Below, in pieces: positions 1 through 12,547 of a DNA stretch of 64,000 nt (positions are counted from its first letter, which is position 1; each line of letters begins with the position of its first letter). Both the position numbers and the translations under genes were made by a program. The stretch comes from Saccopteryx bilineata (lineage: Eukaryota; Chordata; Mammalia; Chiroptera; Emballonuridae): contig NC_089498.1 in the NCBI RefSeq assembly GCF_036850765.1, positions 50,953,795 through 51,017,794 on the forward strand, written 5' to 3'. A model generated the notes under the pieces. It saw only the letters and a list, made by a program, of their open reading frames with translations, was not told where the DNA came from and did not search any database.

Positions 1-3000
1 TCAGGGGTCAGAGGCTGCCCTCCACCTGCCAGGGCAGATGTTGACTTCAGGACTCACTTACCTTTCTGGAGGCATGTTTTCTCATTATTTTAGTTTTGAG
101 TATTTCCCTCGTTTTCTTTATTGATTAGTATATAGTTCATAATAATGAACTTAATTATTACATTTACTCCCAAAAGTTACCCCAGAGTGGACTTTTATAA
201 AAGATGCAAATGTCAAAAAACACCAAAAGGACATAGTGATGGTCATTACTATTTAGTATTTACTCAAAAAGAATACAATTTTAGTTTTTAGGAATGAAAA
301 AAATAAATCAGCAACTCATGTTGTTAGTTTTTAAAACTTTATAATGGCACTTAAAATTCAATTAAAATAATTTTGCCATCCTGGAATTACACTAGTCAAT
401 ACCAATACAATATTTCATTATTTCCCATTTCATGTCATTTATGATTCCATGGTACCCGTTATGTTTATACTTTCCAAACTAAAGATTATTTTCCCAATGA
501 ATGAATATTGCAATTTTACTTAGTATGTTGAGATAGACCACAGGGTTCTACAAAACATTTGTACTCAAAGTACAAGAAGAAGTGCTTTTTACACACTTTT
601 TTAACACTGTTTTTGTCTCTTTTGGCACCTCAGTTAACTTCACATAAGTAAAGTCAATAATAACAAAAAGGAAAACAAATAAAGAATTAATATCTGATAT
701 CTAGAAATGGATTTTGCTGATAGTTTGCTTTTCATTAAAAGATAGGGAATAATATATGGCTATATTGCAGTCAGAAAAGTAGAAAAGAACTCATAAAGGA
801 ATAAGAATAAAAATATCAATAATTACAATAAATATTTGAACCAGTGATAATGGGGTGATTAAAATATACTTATCTGTGGCCTGTGAGCCCACAGATCTCT
901 TAGGAATTATAGTATCAAATGTCAAAATAGAATTTACATTTGAAAAAATATGTGTAGTTCATTGCAAATCACTTATTGCCAAAAATATAGGTATAAATGA
1001 GGCTTTGTGAAATAGATTTTTGAATCTTATAAACACAAATGTATTTAGAAAATAGTGATAATTAATGGTCAAAATGTTTTCAAGTAAATAAAAAGCATGG
1101 GTACCTGCTCGTTAGATCATAAACTAGTACATGAATATGACAAACCCATGTTAAAGTCCCTTTGGATCTTTATAATAATTTTTTCTTCTTTTTATTTTTA
1201 CATAGTCTTCTATATATTTTTTAAGGTGAAGGTTTTCATAAGCAGTCCTTTCAAGTTTGGGATATAAGTAGCTTGGTTAAGGGAAGAAAGGAACCAGCAA
1301 ATACTTCATGGACCTGCTAATGCCCTATGGATCTTGACGAACCAAGAACGCGTTCCCGAGAGCAACCTTTCATCCTGTCCCCTGCTTAATCTGGCCTAGG
1401 GGCTTCTAGCTCTGTCACTGAATGCAGAACTCAGGACTTCATAGCTCAGGGTCTGTGGTGAGGAAAAGTTGCACCAGTAATGAGATGAATAGAGGGGCAG
1501 TGAGATGGGGACGGGATGGAGGGTAACGGTGGGGAGAAGGTGATACATTTCTCTCCGTTCACTATGTTCCTATGCCCGCCAGAAAGAAGTCATGGACCCC
1601 TTAGTTGAAGCTGTATCTGCTATGGGGAGAATAAAACCAATTCTACAACATTAAGAAAAAAAAAAAAAGAAGAAGGGCTATGAAGAAGGGCTCATGGTAT
1701 AACTTCTTGTCGAAACTGGGACATGTTTGAGAGTAAGAGGAGCTATTGTAAATACTTATGCAATGGGACAACAGATGTAAGCCAGCACTGCCCTGGCACA
1801 CCCAGATGTTTTGTCACCCCAGAGGGATATTGTGGGGTTGACATTCTTCAGTCTCTAATAAGTTCCTGTTGGCAGCTTACTTTCTTTAAAGGGCTGTTCT
1901 CGGTATATCCCCTCCCCTTAGACTAAGTAATATATGTGAAGAGAGAAAGATAAATGTTTGCAAGGAGGAGGCAGGTGCAGAGTGTTTTATACTTTATTCT
2001 GGTAACTTTTGAATGAGTGTGGGCTCTGGTTTCCAAATTACTTTTCACTTCTAGATTGGTTATAAATTTCTCTTTGCTCTTAGCTAATATATAAGGCTTT
2101 CTTTTATTTTTTTTTACAAAATTAAAGAGAGCTGAGAAAGCATGGTGTGCAGTCTCATAAATGAGTCTATGTGTTCAAGGTAGACACCGTAGTCCCTATT
2201 TAACATATGCATTCTCCACGCCATATAAACTATGTGGGGCATTTTGGGAGCAGTAGAATATTTTGCACCCATTCTTTATTCAATAAAACATCTTAAAAGT
2301 GTTGTAGTCCATAAGTAAAGTGATAGGGTATGGGTTCAGAAAAATATTATTTTCCTAATATTTTTTATTCATTATAATAGTATTTGCTATGCTTTGTTCT
2401 ACCGTTATTAAATACAAACTTATCACCTGGCGGATACATTATACTTTCTATGAATATGTTCTCATAAAACTCAGAACATTTTCATGATGTCACTAGCCTA
2501 AAGTAAAATTTCAATCAAATTTGACAATCAGTTTTATAAAGTTGAATAGATAACTACTGCATGTCAGTTAGCAATGTTTATGGTCTAATATTTCTGTCTT
2601 CTAATAAGTATATTAAAATTCCTAAGTTATGCTATGAATATTTTCTTTTAAAAGTATTTATCACAAAGTTCACTGATGGTGTCATATTTGAAACATGGGT
2701 TTGTTTTTAACAAATGTATCTACAAAATAAAAAAAAAATGACCAAGGCTCTGGGTTAGATTGTAGGTACGTTGTCACCTACTGGGAACTTCTAGATGAAC
2801 CCAAGGAGAGGGTGAATGACTGTGACCTTCTGTGAATCCTGGGGCACATTGTTCACTCTTAGTTGTAAGTTACTTTTGGGAAATCTTGGATAGAACTGTA
2901 GCTGCACAATGATAATATACTTTATCCAACTTTGTAGCTTTGAGTATAAATATAATTTACTCAAAATACTAACTTTCTTCATCGACCTTTATTCTGCAAA

Positions 3001-6000
3001 CGGTACCCTGGAGAATCTCTCTGTCCCTACGGATTCAAATCATGACCCAGTTTTCCAAAACAAAACTATAAAATAGTCATTTGAAAAAATAAGGAAAATG
3101 AACTTAAAAATTATATCGAGACAGTTTTTAAGAAAAGCTAATCTATGTGATTGAAAATGTACCTTTTTTTTAAAAAATACTTTTAAGTTAAACTAAAACT
3201 AATTCCCCACATAGCTATTATCAGTACATAGCTATGATACATTTCCATCCATTATTAAAAAGTTCAGGAACTGTGGATTGGAAATAAGTTCTCTTTTGTT
3301 GAATATTTTTTGAAGTCCATATTTTCTTAACATGAGGTAGCTTTTCAGCAGCACTTTCGGTGCTGTCACTCAAACAGTGTGGTTTGGCACGATAGCAGGT
3401 TTGGGCTGGGGTGGGAGGGGAAACTAGTCACCTAGGAGAATCACATTTTGATGCAGTTAAGGGTGGTCTTCTCCTTATACTAATGGGGTGGTAGAGAAGT
3501 ACAGCCATTTGAGAAGAGGCAGTATTTTTACAGAGAGAAAAATAGATATCTACTCACACTTCTGTTCTGTTTCTTCCTAAGTAACATTGGCTGATTTTAA
3601 TTTTCAGTAAGCTATTCATGACCAATATTTAGACACCCAATTTTAATTTACTAGCTGTTTCTAAATATTGGTTTGGATATTTTGTTATTATTTCTTGGTT
3701 GGTTGATGCATTTTAATTTTTTTCTATGAATAATGTTTTTTTCAAGGAAGCAATACAGTAAGAAATAACTGAAAAATGGATATTGATGTACAATGTATGG
3801 TAGGCACTAAGTAGGTGCTAATTTCTGAGGTCCAAAAATATAAACATCATGCAAAATAAACCTTTGGTTCTACACTTGATTTTCAAACTGCCATTTTTTA
3901 AAGGTTCAAACTCATTAGAGTAGTACTTGTTCTACATTAATTAAACTTGGGCAAAGTAAATGCAAACTTCTGACTTGGTAGACACATTGACACTTACTAT
4001 GAATATGTTCTAATAGAATTCAAAGTATTATCTAGAATTTATTAGAGTGAAATAACATTTCAGCAAACAATAAAACCACATCTACTTGCTTGAATAAAAT
4101 TAATCATAAGGATGGAAATGTCATGAATACTTACATTGTTCCTCACGTAAAGTAATGAGATGGTGTTCCAGTGGTAATTATCATGAAACTTTTGTATTAT
4201 TGTATGTTTAAGTCTTAGCTCTTAACAATTTTTTTAAAAAGTTCTTATGATGTAATCTGGAATAATCATTTTTCTCATAAAGAGATTCCTATATTTACTA
4301 AGTGTTCATTTTGATTAATTTGAAAATTCCTCTGGATGAAACCTTCTATTTTGCCTTGGTTAGAAATATTTTTAAAGATTTTAAAGAGCATTACAACTTT
4401 TGCTCTTAGAATTTGGAATATGTTTTGGAATGAGTAGGAATTTGATGGCCCCCCAGTGCAATTACTTTCATTGTGTATAAAAGCTGGTCTGTGGGGAAGT
4501 GTAAATTTAAGAAGAAATTTTTCCCTTTCTCATTTTTAGAATTATTTTCGCCCAACGGCTAGTTTGTAGCAAATATAAATTATATTGAAATTCAGTACTT
4601 TCATAAGATGAATACTATATATGTAAAAATGTGATTTGGCTACTTAGCTTAGACAAAAACTTCTTGCATTTTTCTATGTAACAAAAGTGAAATAGAAAGG
4701 AAAATAAGGGATAAAGTGGGAATAAAAAGAATAAAGCTGTTCCTAAACTTAGTTGCACATTATAATCACCTAAGAATCTTTATAAACTACTGACACCAAA
4801 AATGTGGATATTCCGACGTAGTTGGTATAAGGTATGATCTTGCTATTATTAAAACACTTCCCAGGTGTTTCTAATGTGCAGTCAAGTTTGGGGGCCATTG
4901 TCCTAGGAAATTTGAGAAGCAAAATGCAAAGCTAAAGATACATGGACTTTCAGAGTTTCAACTGTAGCATTGAGACCTTTGACATCTGATGGGAATTAAT
5001 AGAACTGAAAGGTGGCAAGGACTTTCTTTTTTGGAATTTATCTGATTTTGATTGGAATCTGGCTTGATTTTGGCTCATAGAATTACATTCAAGAGTTGAG
5101 AGGTTTTTTTTTTTTATGCTTTTGTACTTATATTTTCCCTTGAGTCCTGTAGAATTGTACAAGGGCCAAGGGATTTTTAAAAATAGAAATTGTAATACTG
5201 TTATATCTTCAACCCCCTAATGAGACTTGAGCAGTAGTAATAGGTGGTTGGAATTGGGTTATTTCTGTTTTGAACAAAGAGTGGGCCTGTACAAGTATGG
5301 CAAACAAATAGTGCCCCCTACTCCCCTCCATTCCAGTTTTTGTAGCACCCTCACCCCCCCCCCCACCTGTCAGATGTTTCTTGAGAAGAAGCTCCCCCTC
5401 TAGGGGCTTTTGGTAAATAACACCCTTGCTGAGTGTCCAAAGTATCAGTTTCTAATCAGCAGCAATGGTGGTAAGGTTTTCCTGTGACAGCTCTAGGACC
5501 ACAGCACTCAGCTATGCTGACATGGTCTGATACTTATTGGCAGAAAAAGGAAGGGAAGGCAGAGGATTTTGGGGGCAGATATAATATAAGCAGGCTAGAT
5601 AGTCCAAGACTGAACCAAGTTAGTAGAACTGCCTTTGAATGCTGAGTTGGTGGTCTGGGTATAGCAATACTGTCAAAGAACTAAGAGAAAAATCTTCACT
5701 TTTCTCTTTGTTTGAAATGACGTTTCAGCTAATTTGCTGAATAGCTAAAAGTTACACAGGTGATAGTCTGTAGATGTGACTTACTTTTTAAAGATAGTGG
5801 AGAAGAGCAGAATGAGACTGAATGAAAATAAATCAATATGGACATGTCAAATGTTTTAAATGAGAAAAAGTCATTTTAACTTGGAATAATTAATGTGTTG
5901 TGGGGATCCTTGGGAAAGGCAGAAGTTCTATGGAAAGAGGTGGGCTAATGAGTTTAAAAACCCTAGGCCTGGATTGTTTCAACCACATCTGCAACATATT

Positions 6001-6587
6001 AGGTCAATTTCCAGGAAGTCCCTGAGGTTGCAGGGGACAGAGAGATCCTGACCTATGACAAATTAACTGGGTGGAATTTCCATCAAACTTTGGACAGTTT
6101 CACAGCCCCATGTAGTAAGTAATGCGGAATATGTTTTGAAAAGCAGCCTTCCACCTTGCCTCTGCCTTTGTGACTTTGGATATCACAGAAGCAGCTGCAA
6201 ACCAGAGTTAAGGCCTGGGTTTACTTGGCTCTCATTGTTCTTTCTGACTGCCCACGTCCGGTCAGCCCCTGAACTTGTGCTGGCTAAAAGATGTCTCTCC
6301 AATTGTCAGGGTTTGCAAACATACTCCCAAGACACTCAGCAACCTTGAAAGAACAACTTTTGGGGGCAGTGACTCTTTAGCTTTCCATTAGAGAAAATGC
6401 TCCTTAACATTTGGTTGAATTAGAAATAATGTTTTCACACCACGATTCTATAAAAGCTTTACAGTCCCATAAAAGGCATCAAGTGAAGAAAAGTATTACG
6501 TGTGATCATTAGGGGACTGAGAGGTTTATTTCTTCTATATGAAGTTTTGTGACTTATTTTAAAAATAATAATAATAAAAAGACATCT
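1..6587 (-). other. A1CF 3' UTR and downstream region, end not resolved
   Basis: This is AT-rich sequence below the A1CF stop codon. Known A1CF mRNAs have a long 3' UTR, so much of this may be transcribed, but that is inference. On the minus strand AATAAA hexamers occur at several places, including 6525-6530 (about 60 nt after the stop), 2275-2280 and 117-122. The sequence alone does not say which is used. I recognise a MER5A-like relic near 4748-4900, a C-run at 5354-5365, and an A-rich tract near 1655-1675 with AATAAA just upstream. No other gene is supported. Confidence 0.5.
4748..4900 (+). mobile_element. MER5A-like hAT-Charlie relic
   Basis: The phrases TTATAATCACCTAAGAATC, CCCAGGTGTTTCTAATGTGC and the closing TTTGGGGGCCATTG follow the order of the MER5A consensus as I recall it. 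It is a short, old, non-autonomous hAT element, heavily diverged. Confidence 0.6.
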
Positions 6588-6739
6588 TCAGAAGGCTCCG
6601 TATCCATCCCCCCGGGCAGTCACTGCGAAAGTGGGGTAGACCTCATACGCTGTATATGCTGCTAAGTCTTGGCCGAGAGTCACTGCTTGCTTGAGCTGGG
6701 CTGCGGACACAGGTGCAGCTGCGTTAGGAACGGCATATC
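6588..6739 (-). CDS. A1CF: A1CF last coding exon and stop codon (residues ~545-594)
   Basis: 152 bp of coding sequence: two bases completing a Gly codon, then YAVPNAAAPVSAAQLKQAVT, LGQDLAAYTAYEVYPTFAVT, ARGDGYGAF and a TGA stop at 6588-6590. The ending is the characteristic A1CF C-terminus (GDGYGTF in human, as I recall it). The acceptor is CTTCTCCAG. The exon continues into the 3' UTR at lower coordinates. Confidence 0.96.
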
Positions 6740-6870
6740 CTGGAGAAGGAGGCAGAGAAAACTTCATGAAAGGAATTCCAATTTGCTTGCTTTTGGCTTG
6801 TCATCTTTTTGGAATAGATAGATACATTTTCTCATCTGTACATTTTAAAAGGTGCTCTCAGGGGACTCAT

Positions 6871-6882
6871 CCACTAGGGGGC
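6871..6882 (+). promoter_or_regulatory. CTCF core motif match in unique sequence
   Basis: CCACTAGGGGGC followed by AGC matches the CTCF core consensus CCASYAGRKGGC at every position. It lies in the last A1CF intron, about 130 bp from the final coding exon and outside any repeat I recognise. Confidence 0.55.
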
Positions 6883-7814
6883 AGCATTCCTTAAAGTGAA
6901 GTCGTGAGAACAAGCACCTGTGGCATAATCACTTCATGCTTAGAGAATTAGAAACACTGGGGGAAAATTCCAAGAAACAGAAACTTAATAGCATGCTGAT
7001 TTGATTAAAGCAGGGATTTTGAACTTTTTCAGAGGTTCTCAGAATGTATAGAGGCAGGGATGGGGGTGGGGCTCTGTGGATCTGCTTCAGCTGCAGCCCC
7101 ACCCCCACCTAAATGAAATGTTAGAAGACATCGCCTTTACTCAAGAAGTTTGTGTAGGGACTGAGTAGATCAGTCGGAGAAATAGTATAGCACCATGAAA
7201 GCAAATACCTAGTTGACCATATTTAGAATTCACCTTGACAAGCAAATAATATCTTCTTACTCTACCATCAAGCTGCCTTCAGTGTATTCGTAAGTTCATC
7301 CTCATGCTGAGGGAACAAGGGGGTTTGACTGATAAAGAAACAATCCTGTGCTCTCACTTTAGTATTGTGTTTAGTTGATTAATATTCACTTTAGAAGAAG
7401 AGAGAATAGCAACTCTTATCTCAAAGCAGTATTATTACCCTGTTAATGTTTTAGACCAAAATCTGGGTATTTCTGAGATGACCCAAAAATTGTTCAAGAT
7501 GACAAGAAAAAGCATAAACTATACTTAAGCAATGCCTGGGAAGCTGATTTAAAGAAAATGAAAGCCCATTTGGTTTATGTACTCGGGAAGTCTGCCCAAC
7601 CCCAGACACATTGATTTTGTTTTAGGTGGCTTCTCAGGAGGTGGTGGCAGGAAACTGGCTGGACTATTATTTAAAAAATTGAGTCCACTCCTTAGCTTGT
7701 GCACTTTGGGCAATAATGCTGACTAATGCACTAGTGAAGTTTGGTTCATTTCCCGAGGAGATGAGAAATGTGTTAACAATTACTTTCATGATTTTGGAAG
7801 CTGTATTTTTAAAT

Positions 7815-7867
7815 TAAGTAAGTAAGTAAGTGAGTAAGTAAGTAATGTGTATATGTATGTGTGTGTA
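7815..7867. repeat. Tetranucleotide and TG-rich microsatellite
   Basis: AAGT-type units repeat with one GAGT interruption and run into a TATG/TG-rich tail. This is simple-sequence DNA in an intron. Confidence 0.85.
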
Positions 7868-8134
7868 GCATAGATTTTTACATTTAGGGATTTTGAATTT
7901 TCTTTTGCAGTTTGGATAACTTCTAAGGCGCAAGAGTATTTGTGTTTCAGATTCTTCCCTTGAAGTTTATTATTCTCTGCTTCATTCCACACTAAAGTTA
8001 TGAGAGGTTTTCAAATTCTTAGGCATTCTCAAAGACAACTGTCATGTCCTATTTTTTTTTTTACTTCCTGTAGTAGGAGCAAATAGAAGTGAGGTTAAGA
8101 TGCAACATTCTTGAAAAAAAGCAAATCCTTTTCC

Positions 8135-8450
8135 TTTTTTTTTTTGTGACAGAGAGAGAGTCATAGAGAGAGACAGATAGGGACAGAAAGGAAGGGAGAG
8201 AGATGAGAAACATCAACTCTTCGTTGTGGTTCCTTAGTTGTTCACTGATTGATTTCTCATATGTGCCTTGGCTGAGGGGCTACAGCAGACTGAGTGACCC
8301 CTTGCTCGAGCCAGTGACCTTGGGCTCAAGCTGATGAGCCTTGCTCAAACCAGATGAGCCCACGCTCAAGCTGGTGACCTCGGGGTCTTGAACCTGGGTC
8401 CTCCACACCCCAGTCCGATGCTCTATCCACTGCGCCACCATCTGGTCAGA
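8135..8450 (-). mobile_element. VES-type tRNA-derived SINE
   Basis: On the minus strand it starts with the tRNA-like head TGGTGGCGCAGTGGATAGAG and B-box-like GGTTCAAGACC. A body of repeated CTGGCTYGAGC-like units and a CT-rich, A-rich tail follow. Near-identical 13-bp direct repeats (CAAATCCTYTTCC at 8122-8134 and 8451-8463) mark the target-site duplication, which fixes the ends. Confidence 0.92.
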
Positions 8451-9309
8451 CAAATCCTCTTCCAATGTCAAAGCCAACTTTAAAATTCTCCTGACAGTGG
8501 CTCATTTGTTTTTATAGTACCTTCATTATGGGTCTTTGGGGTACAGCTTTCGGCAACTTTCTCTGTTGAACTTTGGAAGTTAACTTTCTCTAAGAACTGA
8601 GACATCCTGGCACATATCCCGGGTAGACACATGGAATGCAAATAGGTTGATGGCCCTAGCACAGCCCAGGGGAGACCTTGCTCTCTGCAGTGGCAGCTGT
8701 TGTCTTGGTAACCTCTCAGGTGTGTACCACACATCTTTCTACAGAACAGAGTGGGAATTGAGGTCACATTTGCATGTGAAGCATTATTTCCAGCCTCACC
8801 TGCCAGAGTAGAGGAAATATGAATGACTTTTGAGAAATAAAAGAAAATGAGAATGAGCCCCAGGTGTTGTAGATGTGAAGAATATAGAGTTCTCATATCG
8901 TAATATAACCATACATGAATTAATCAATCAATAGGAATGCCATATTTCTAGGTCTAGTCAGAATTATCTGATTTGGGCTTATGGGGGTATACAAATACAG
9001 TGACAAGTCAGAATGACTGATTTCTTTAAAAGAAACTTTTATTACTAAGAAAGGAATTCTCAAACTAAATGTTGAGAAAAAAAATAAAAAAGAAATTGGT
9101 CTGCTCCTCTCTAGGGGTTTCATTTTTTTTTCTTAATTATCAGCATTTGTTGTAGGTACATAATAAATGGGGAAAAGTCTTTTAAATGTGACCCTGAAGA
9201 CTTGCTTCTTTTTCTACAGATAGACTTTATTTTAAGCAATCAGCATATGCTCCATTACAAAACTTTAACAGATAAAATGAGACCTGATTGTGCACATATT
9301 AAAAGAATC

Positions 9310-9376
9310 TCTCTCTTCTCTCTCTCTCTCTCTCTCTCTCAACACACACACACACACACACACACATACACACAGT
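9310..9376. repeat. Compound (TC)n(CA)n microsatellite
   Basis: A TC dinucleotide run passes directly into a CA run with one T interruption near the end. Length polymorphism is likely. Confidence 0.95.
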
Positions 9377-9489
9377 TTTTTACTTAAAATAATTTAAGAA
9401 AAAATGTGATCTCTTTAAAAAAATTAAAGTAATAAAAATAAAATCAAAGATTGGTTTTGGGGAGGGAGCACAAGGACTGCTTAAAAGCT

Positions 9490-9700
9490 GATTTAAAGCC
9501 GAGTGGCCCTGGCCATATGACTTAGCCTTTCTAGTACTTAGTTTCTTCATTTGTACAGTGGCATTATAATAGATCCTACCTCTTGTGGGATCATGGGCAT
9601 TACTGAGGTAACATTAAGCATGCTGGGCATTTAGGTGAGTGCCTGGCACACAGAGCTCAAATAAACATTAGCCATTAATAGGTAGTCCCCCAAAAACCGA
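9490..9700 (+). mobile_element. MIR SINE relic
   Basis: The segment follows MIR order: TAGTTTCTTCATTTGTACAG, then a poorly conserved middle, then AGTGCCTGGCACACAGAGCT and AATAAACATTAGCC. It is an ancient mammalian SINE. Confidence 0.8.
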
Positions 9701-9978
9701 ACCAAACCAAAGTAAACCAGATGCAGAGAGACGGACTCATTCAAGATCACACAGCTGTTCCAGCTGCGCCGAGACCAGGCCCACTTCCGCTGTCCAGCTC
9801 CATTCTCTTGCCTCATACTTGAATAGTTCATTTATCTGACAAATTCTTTTTGGCTGCAAATAGCTTAAATCAAGTTTATTGTAGGTAGAGTTTACAAACA
9901 ACTCTGAGACCATGGTACCCAGAAGGGCTTTCCAAACACTTTCTGCAAAGTACCATTTGTGACCCAATAGTTTCATAC

Positions 9979-10130
9979 CTGGAAAAGCTGGAGCAGAAGT
10001 GGCAGTAGCCACGGCGGTTGGAGCATTGGTTCCATCCGTGGGAACGCCCAGGGTCTGCAGGGTGAACTCAGCTGCGTATGTCTTTGCTTCATCCACATAT
10101 GCACTTAGCTTCGGAGGTGTAAAAGGGTGG
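9979..10130 (-). CDS. A1CF: A1CF coding exon, end of dsRNA-binding-like domain and Ala/Thr linker (residues ~494-545)
   Basis: A 152-bp exon encoding HPFTPPKLSAYVDEAKTYAA followed by EFTLQTLGVPTDG, the last helix of the dsRNA-binding-like domain. A low-complexity Ala/Thr/Pro linker follows (TNAPTAVATATSAPAFP). The linker differs in detail from the human sequence as I remember it. The acceptor is GCCTTCCAG and the donor GTATGA. Confidence 0.95.
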
Positions 10131-10853
10131 CTGGAAGGCATAGTCAGGGTAGGCATTTTACACTTGTGCTACTGAGGTGAACATCTAAGGTGCTGTTAGC
10201 CTATGAAGATGATAGGATAATAGAATTTTGTGTGGGTATTTTTCATTCTTTTTGCTATTAAAGTTTCTAAATATATACGGTATGCATGGAGAAGTATCTG
10301 TGAATTGACCTAAAATATTGATAGTTGATGTCATTACTGGAGCATACTTATACTTAACTCATTATATGGCTTTTCTAAGGTACATGGGGGACACTACCGT
10401 TCCTAAAATAATGTAGAAATGTGGACTCAAGGTAGAAATTCAGAGGCAATATCCATTAACAGCGAGGTTGTATCTTTGGTCCAGAATTTAAATGACAGAA
10501 CATGATGTTGATTTGTATACAATGGCTATTTCATATGGTTCTACTTAAATATTATACAGATAAAATAATAGGTTATAGTTTTCATTTCTGTTCATTTTTA
10601 CATCTGTTTTTTCCCACTGGTTGATTATTCTGCCAGGTCTTCATTGTCTATATAAAATTTGGAGGCTTTGAGATGTCAGCCTCATAGCTGGTCCATACAT
10701 TCCAACTCTACATCTCAATGTTTGCATTTAATGAGAAATGAGTGGGTCGTAAACTTGACTAGTTATCTTCTTTAGATAGTGCTAAGATATTACATTTATA
10801 AGATTCTCTCATTCTAAAATCTACATGATTAGGAACTTGGAGAGGTTACCCAC
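10131..10853 (-). other. A1CF intron, 723 bp
   Basis: A short AT-rich intron between the two exons of the dsRNA-binding-like domain. I see no recognisable repeat or motif beyond the splice sites. Confidence 0.85.
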
Positions 10854-10990
10854 ATTGCAGGAGTCTGGCTGGCCAGAGCAGGAATGGTTATTTTGTATAA
10901 GAACAGTTGTCTTTGATCTTGTCCAATGGCAGAGTGCAGTTGATATATTGGCTGTCCCCAGTTATTTTTCTGACAAATTTCTTCTAATAT
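10854..10990 (-). CDS. A1CF: A1CF coding exon, dsRNA-binding-like domain, part 1 (residues ~449-494)
   Basis: A 137-bp exon encoding ILEEICQKNNWGQPIYQLHS, then AIGQDQRQLFLYKITIPALASQTPA plus two bases of an Ile codon. This is the first helix and beta strands of the C-terminal dsRNA-binding-like domain shared with RBM46 and DND1. It is preceded in transcript direction by a strong pyrimidine tract (the A-run at 11000-11014 on the plus strand) and acceptor CTTGTAG. The donor is GTGGGT. Confidence 0.96.
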
Positions 10991-12003
10991 CTACAAGAGT
11001 AAAAAAAAAAAAAAATTCCCTTTCATATGTCACATTTGCATTATTTCTCTAGTTTTCAGGTTTTTAAACTCTTCTTCAGAGTTTAAGCTAATATAAAAAG
11101 ATATAAAATGCCACATGGTTTAATGAGTCATGAAATTTAAGATTAACTCAATTTGAACTCTATTTAAATGTAAGGGCTATTAATTCATAAAAAAATCTTC
11201 ACACCACTTATTCTAATAGGTTTTTAGTTTAGTGCATTAGCCATAACTTTTTACCAAAGGTTTAATTTTATGATTTGTTTGATATATTTAATTCCTATTT
11301 AAACAAACTGATACTCCAGCACTGTGTGGCTGGATTTACTCATCACTATCCTCAATCCTTCTGATTATCATGGTTTAGAGAAAATAACCTAAGAATACAA
11401 TATATTCTTATTCATGTTATTTATCATGGGGTTTAACTTCACATTTTCATAACAATAGAGTTTCAACATTTAGTGGGTTAATATTTATTGATGAGCATTA
11501 TTAATACATGGGTATTGACCGTTGCAATGTTTCTGGCAAAACACCACTTCTGATTGTTTTTACAAAGATCTGATTTATAGCATCTGCCTGCATTTTTTCC
11601 TCCTATCTTTTCTCCAAACTAAAACATGGCTAAAGGCACTTAATTTTTTCATCCTAAAGCTGTTTTTGGTGGCCCACTAGCCCCGGTGCTCCTATTAGTC
11701 ACCAAATTCAGTAAATTGTGCAAAATAGGCCATAAGTCTGAAAAAAACTCACAACTTTTGGGGACAGAACACGGTTTTCAGATGACTCTATGAAGCTTAT
11801 CTCATTTGTTCTAGCACCGGTCTGGCTGCAATAACGTAACATCTTCCAGCTCATTAAATTTATAGATGGCTCCTATCTTCTTTATTAACTTCTTCTCTGA
11901 ATATTCTCACTTTTGTCAGGTAGCTTATCATCTACAAAGCATTCCCTAAAGTTCCTGGGCAACAGGATATTGCTTTAACTGGCAGATATTCTGTTTATGC
12001 CCA

Positions 12004-12210
12004 TTGGGTAGACGTGCTAAAGGAGCAGCAGCTCCGGCTCCTGGCGGCAGGGCAGTACTAGCCCCTCTGCTCTTCTCAGCTGAAGTTCACAACTCCACTA
12101 TGGAGTTATTAAGACTCCATCCATGTTGGTTGGGGGTGACATTGGTTTTGGTTTCTAAGCTCTTGTGCAGAAATTCAGGGACAAATTCATTGAAGAATTT
12201 TTGTTAGTTA
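12004..12210 (-). other. Unidentified GC-rich block, possible retrocopy fragment
   Basis: This block is clearly richer in GC than its surroundings. On the minus strand short protein-like stretches are open (FFNEFVPEFLHKS, and NQHGWSLNN before one stop). I cannot match it to a family. It could be a decayed processed pseudogene or an unfamiliar repeat. Confidence 0.25.
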
Positions 12211-12547
12211 ATAGAGATGGTTACTCACATCTTAATAAAAAGCTTGGCCAATTTTTAACCTGGGTTTGATATAAAAAGCAGAGATCATTACTCATGCTAT
12301 ATAGCAGCTCTTAGAACTGTTATACAGAATTAATGATCATTATTTTTTATTTTCTTAGGCGATTTCTAGTTTTCCCAGTACTTTTATTAGGTTTCTTATT
12401 TTGGGTTATAACCCAAGGGAAGTTGGATGACTAGCTTTGTGTTTTCTGAGCACACAGCTCAGAAAACTGAGGACCAAACTTATGGTACTTACTAGCTTTT
12501 ATTACAATTCTCTATGTATATGTCAGTATCCTCTCACTGAATTGCCA

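Larger units (their letters stand above)
6740..9978 (-). other. A1CF last intron
   Basis: A 3.2-kb intron between the last two coding exons. It contains a CTCF-core match at 6871, a (AAGT)n-type tract near 7815-7845, a VES-type SINE at 8135-8450, a compound (TC)n(CA)n microsatellite near 9310-9376 and a MIR relic at 9490-9700. The stretch 6900-7810 shows nothing I recognise. A 138-codon open frame at 8480-8896 (minus) has no recognisable homology and is probably chance. Confidence 0.8.

Noticed and set aside
6525..6530. AATAAA (minus strand) 60 nt after the A1CF stop as the main polyadenylation site
   Set aside because: The hexamer is present, but known A1CF transcripts have long 3' UTRs and there is no supporting GU-rich evidence strong enough to choose it over later hexamers.
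8480..8896. 138-codon open frame on the minus strand in the last A1CF intron
   Set aside because: No recognisable domain, no splice or promoter context, and composition like the surrounding intron. It is probably chance.
9310..9376. Regular short repeats considered as an array of functional units
   Set aside because: Pure dinucleotide microsatellite without spacers. No CRISPR-like or protein-repeat organisation exists in the window.
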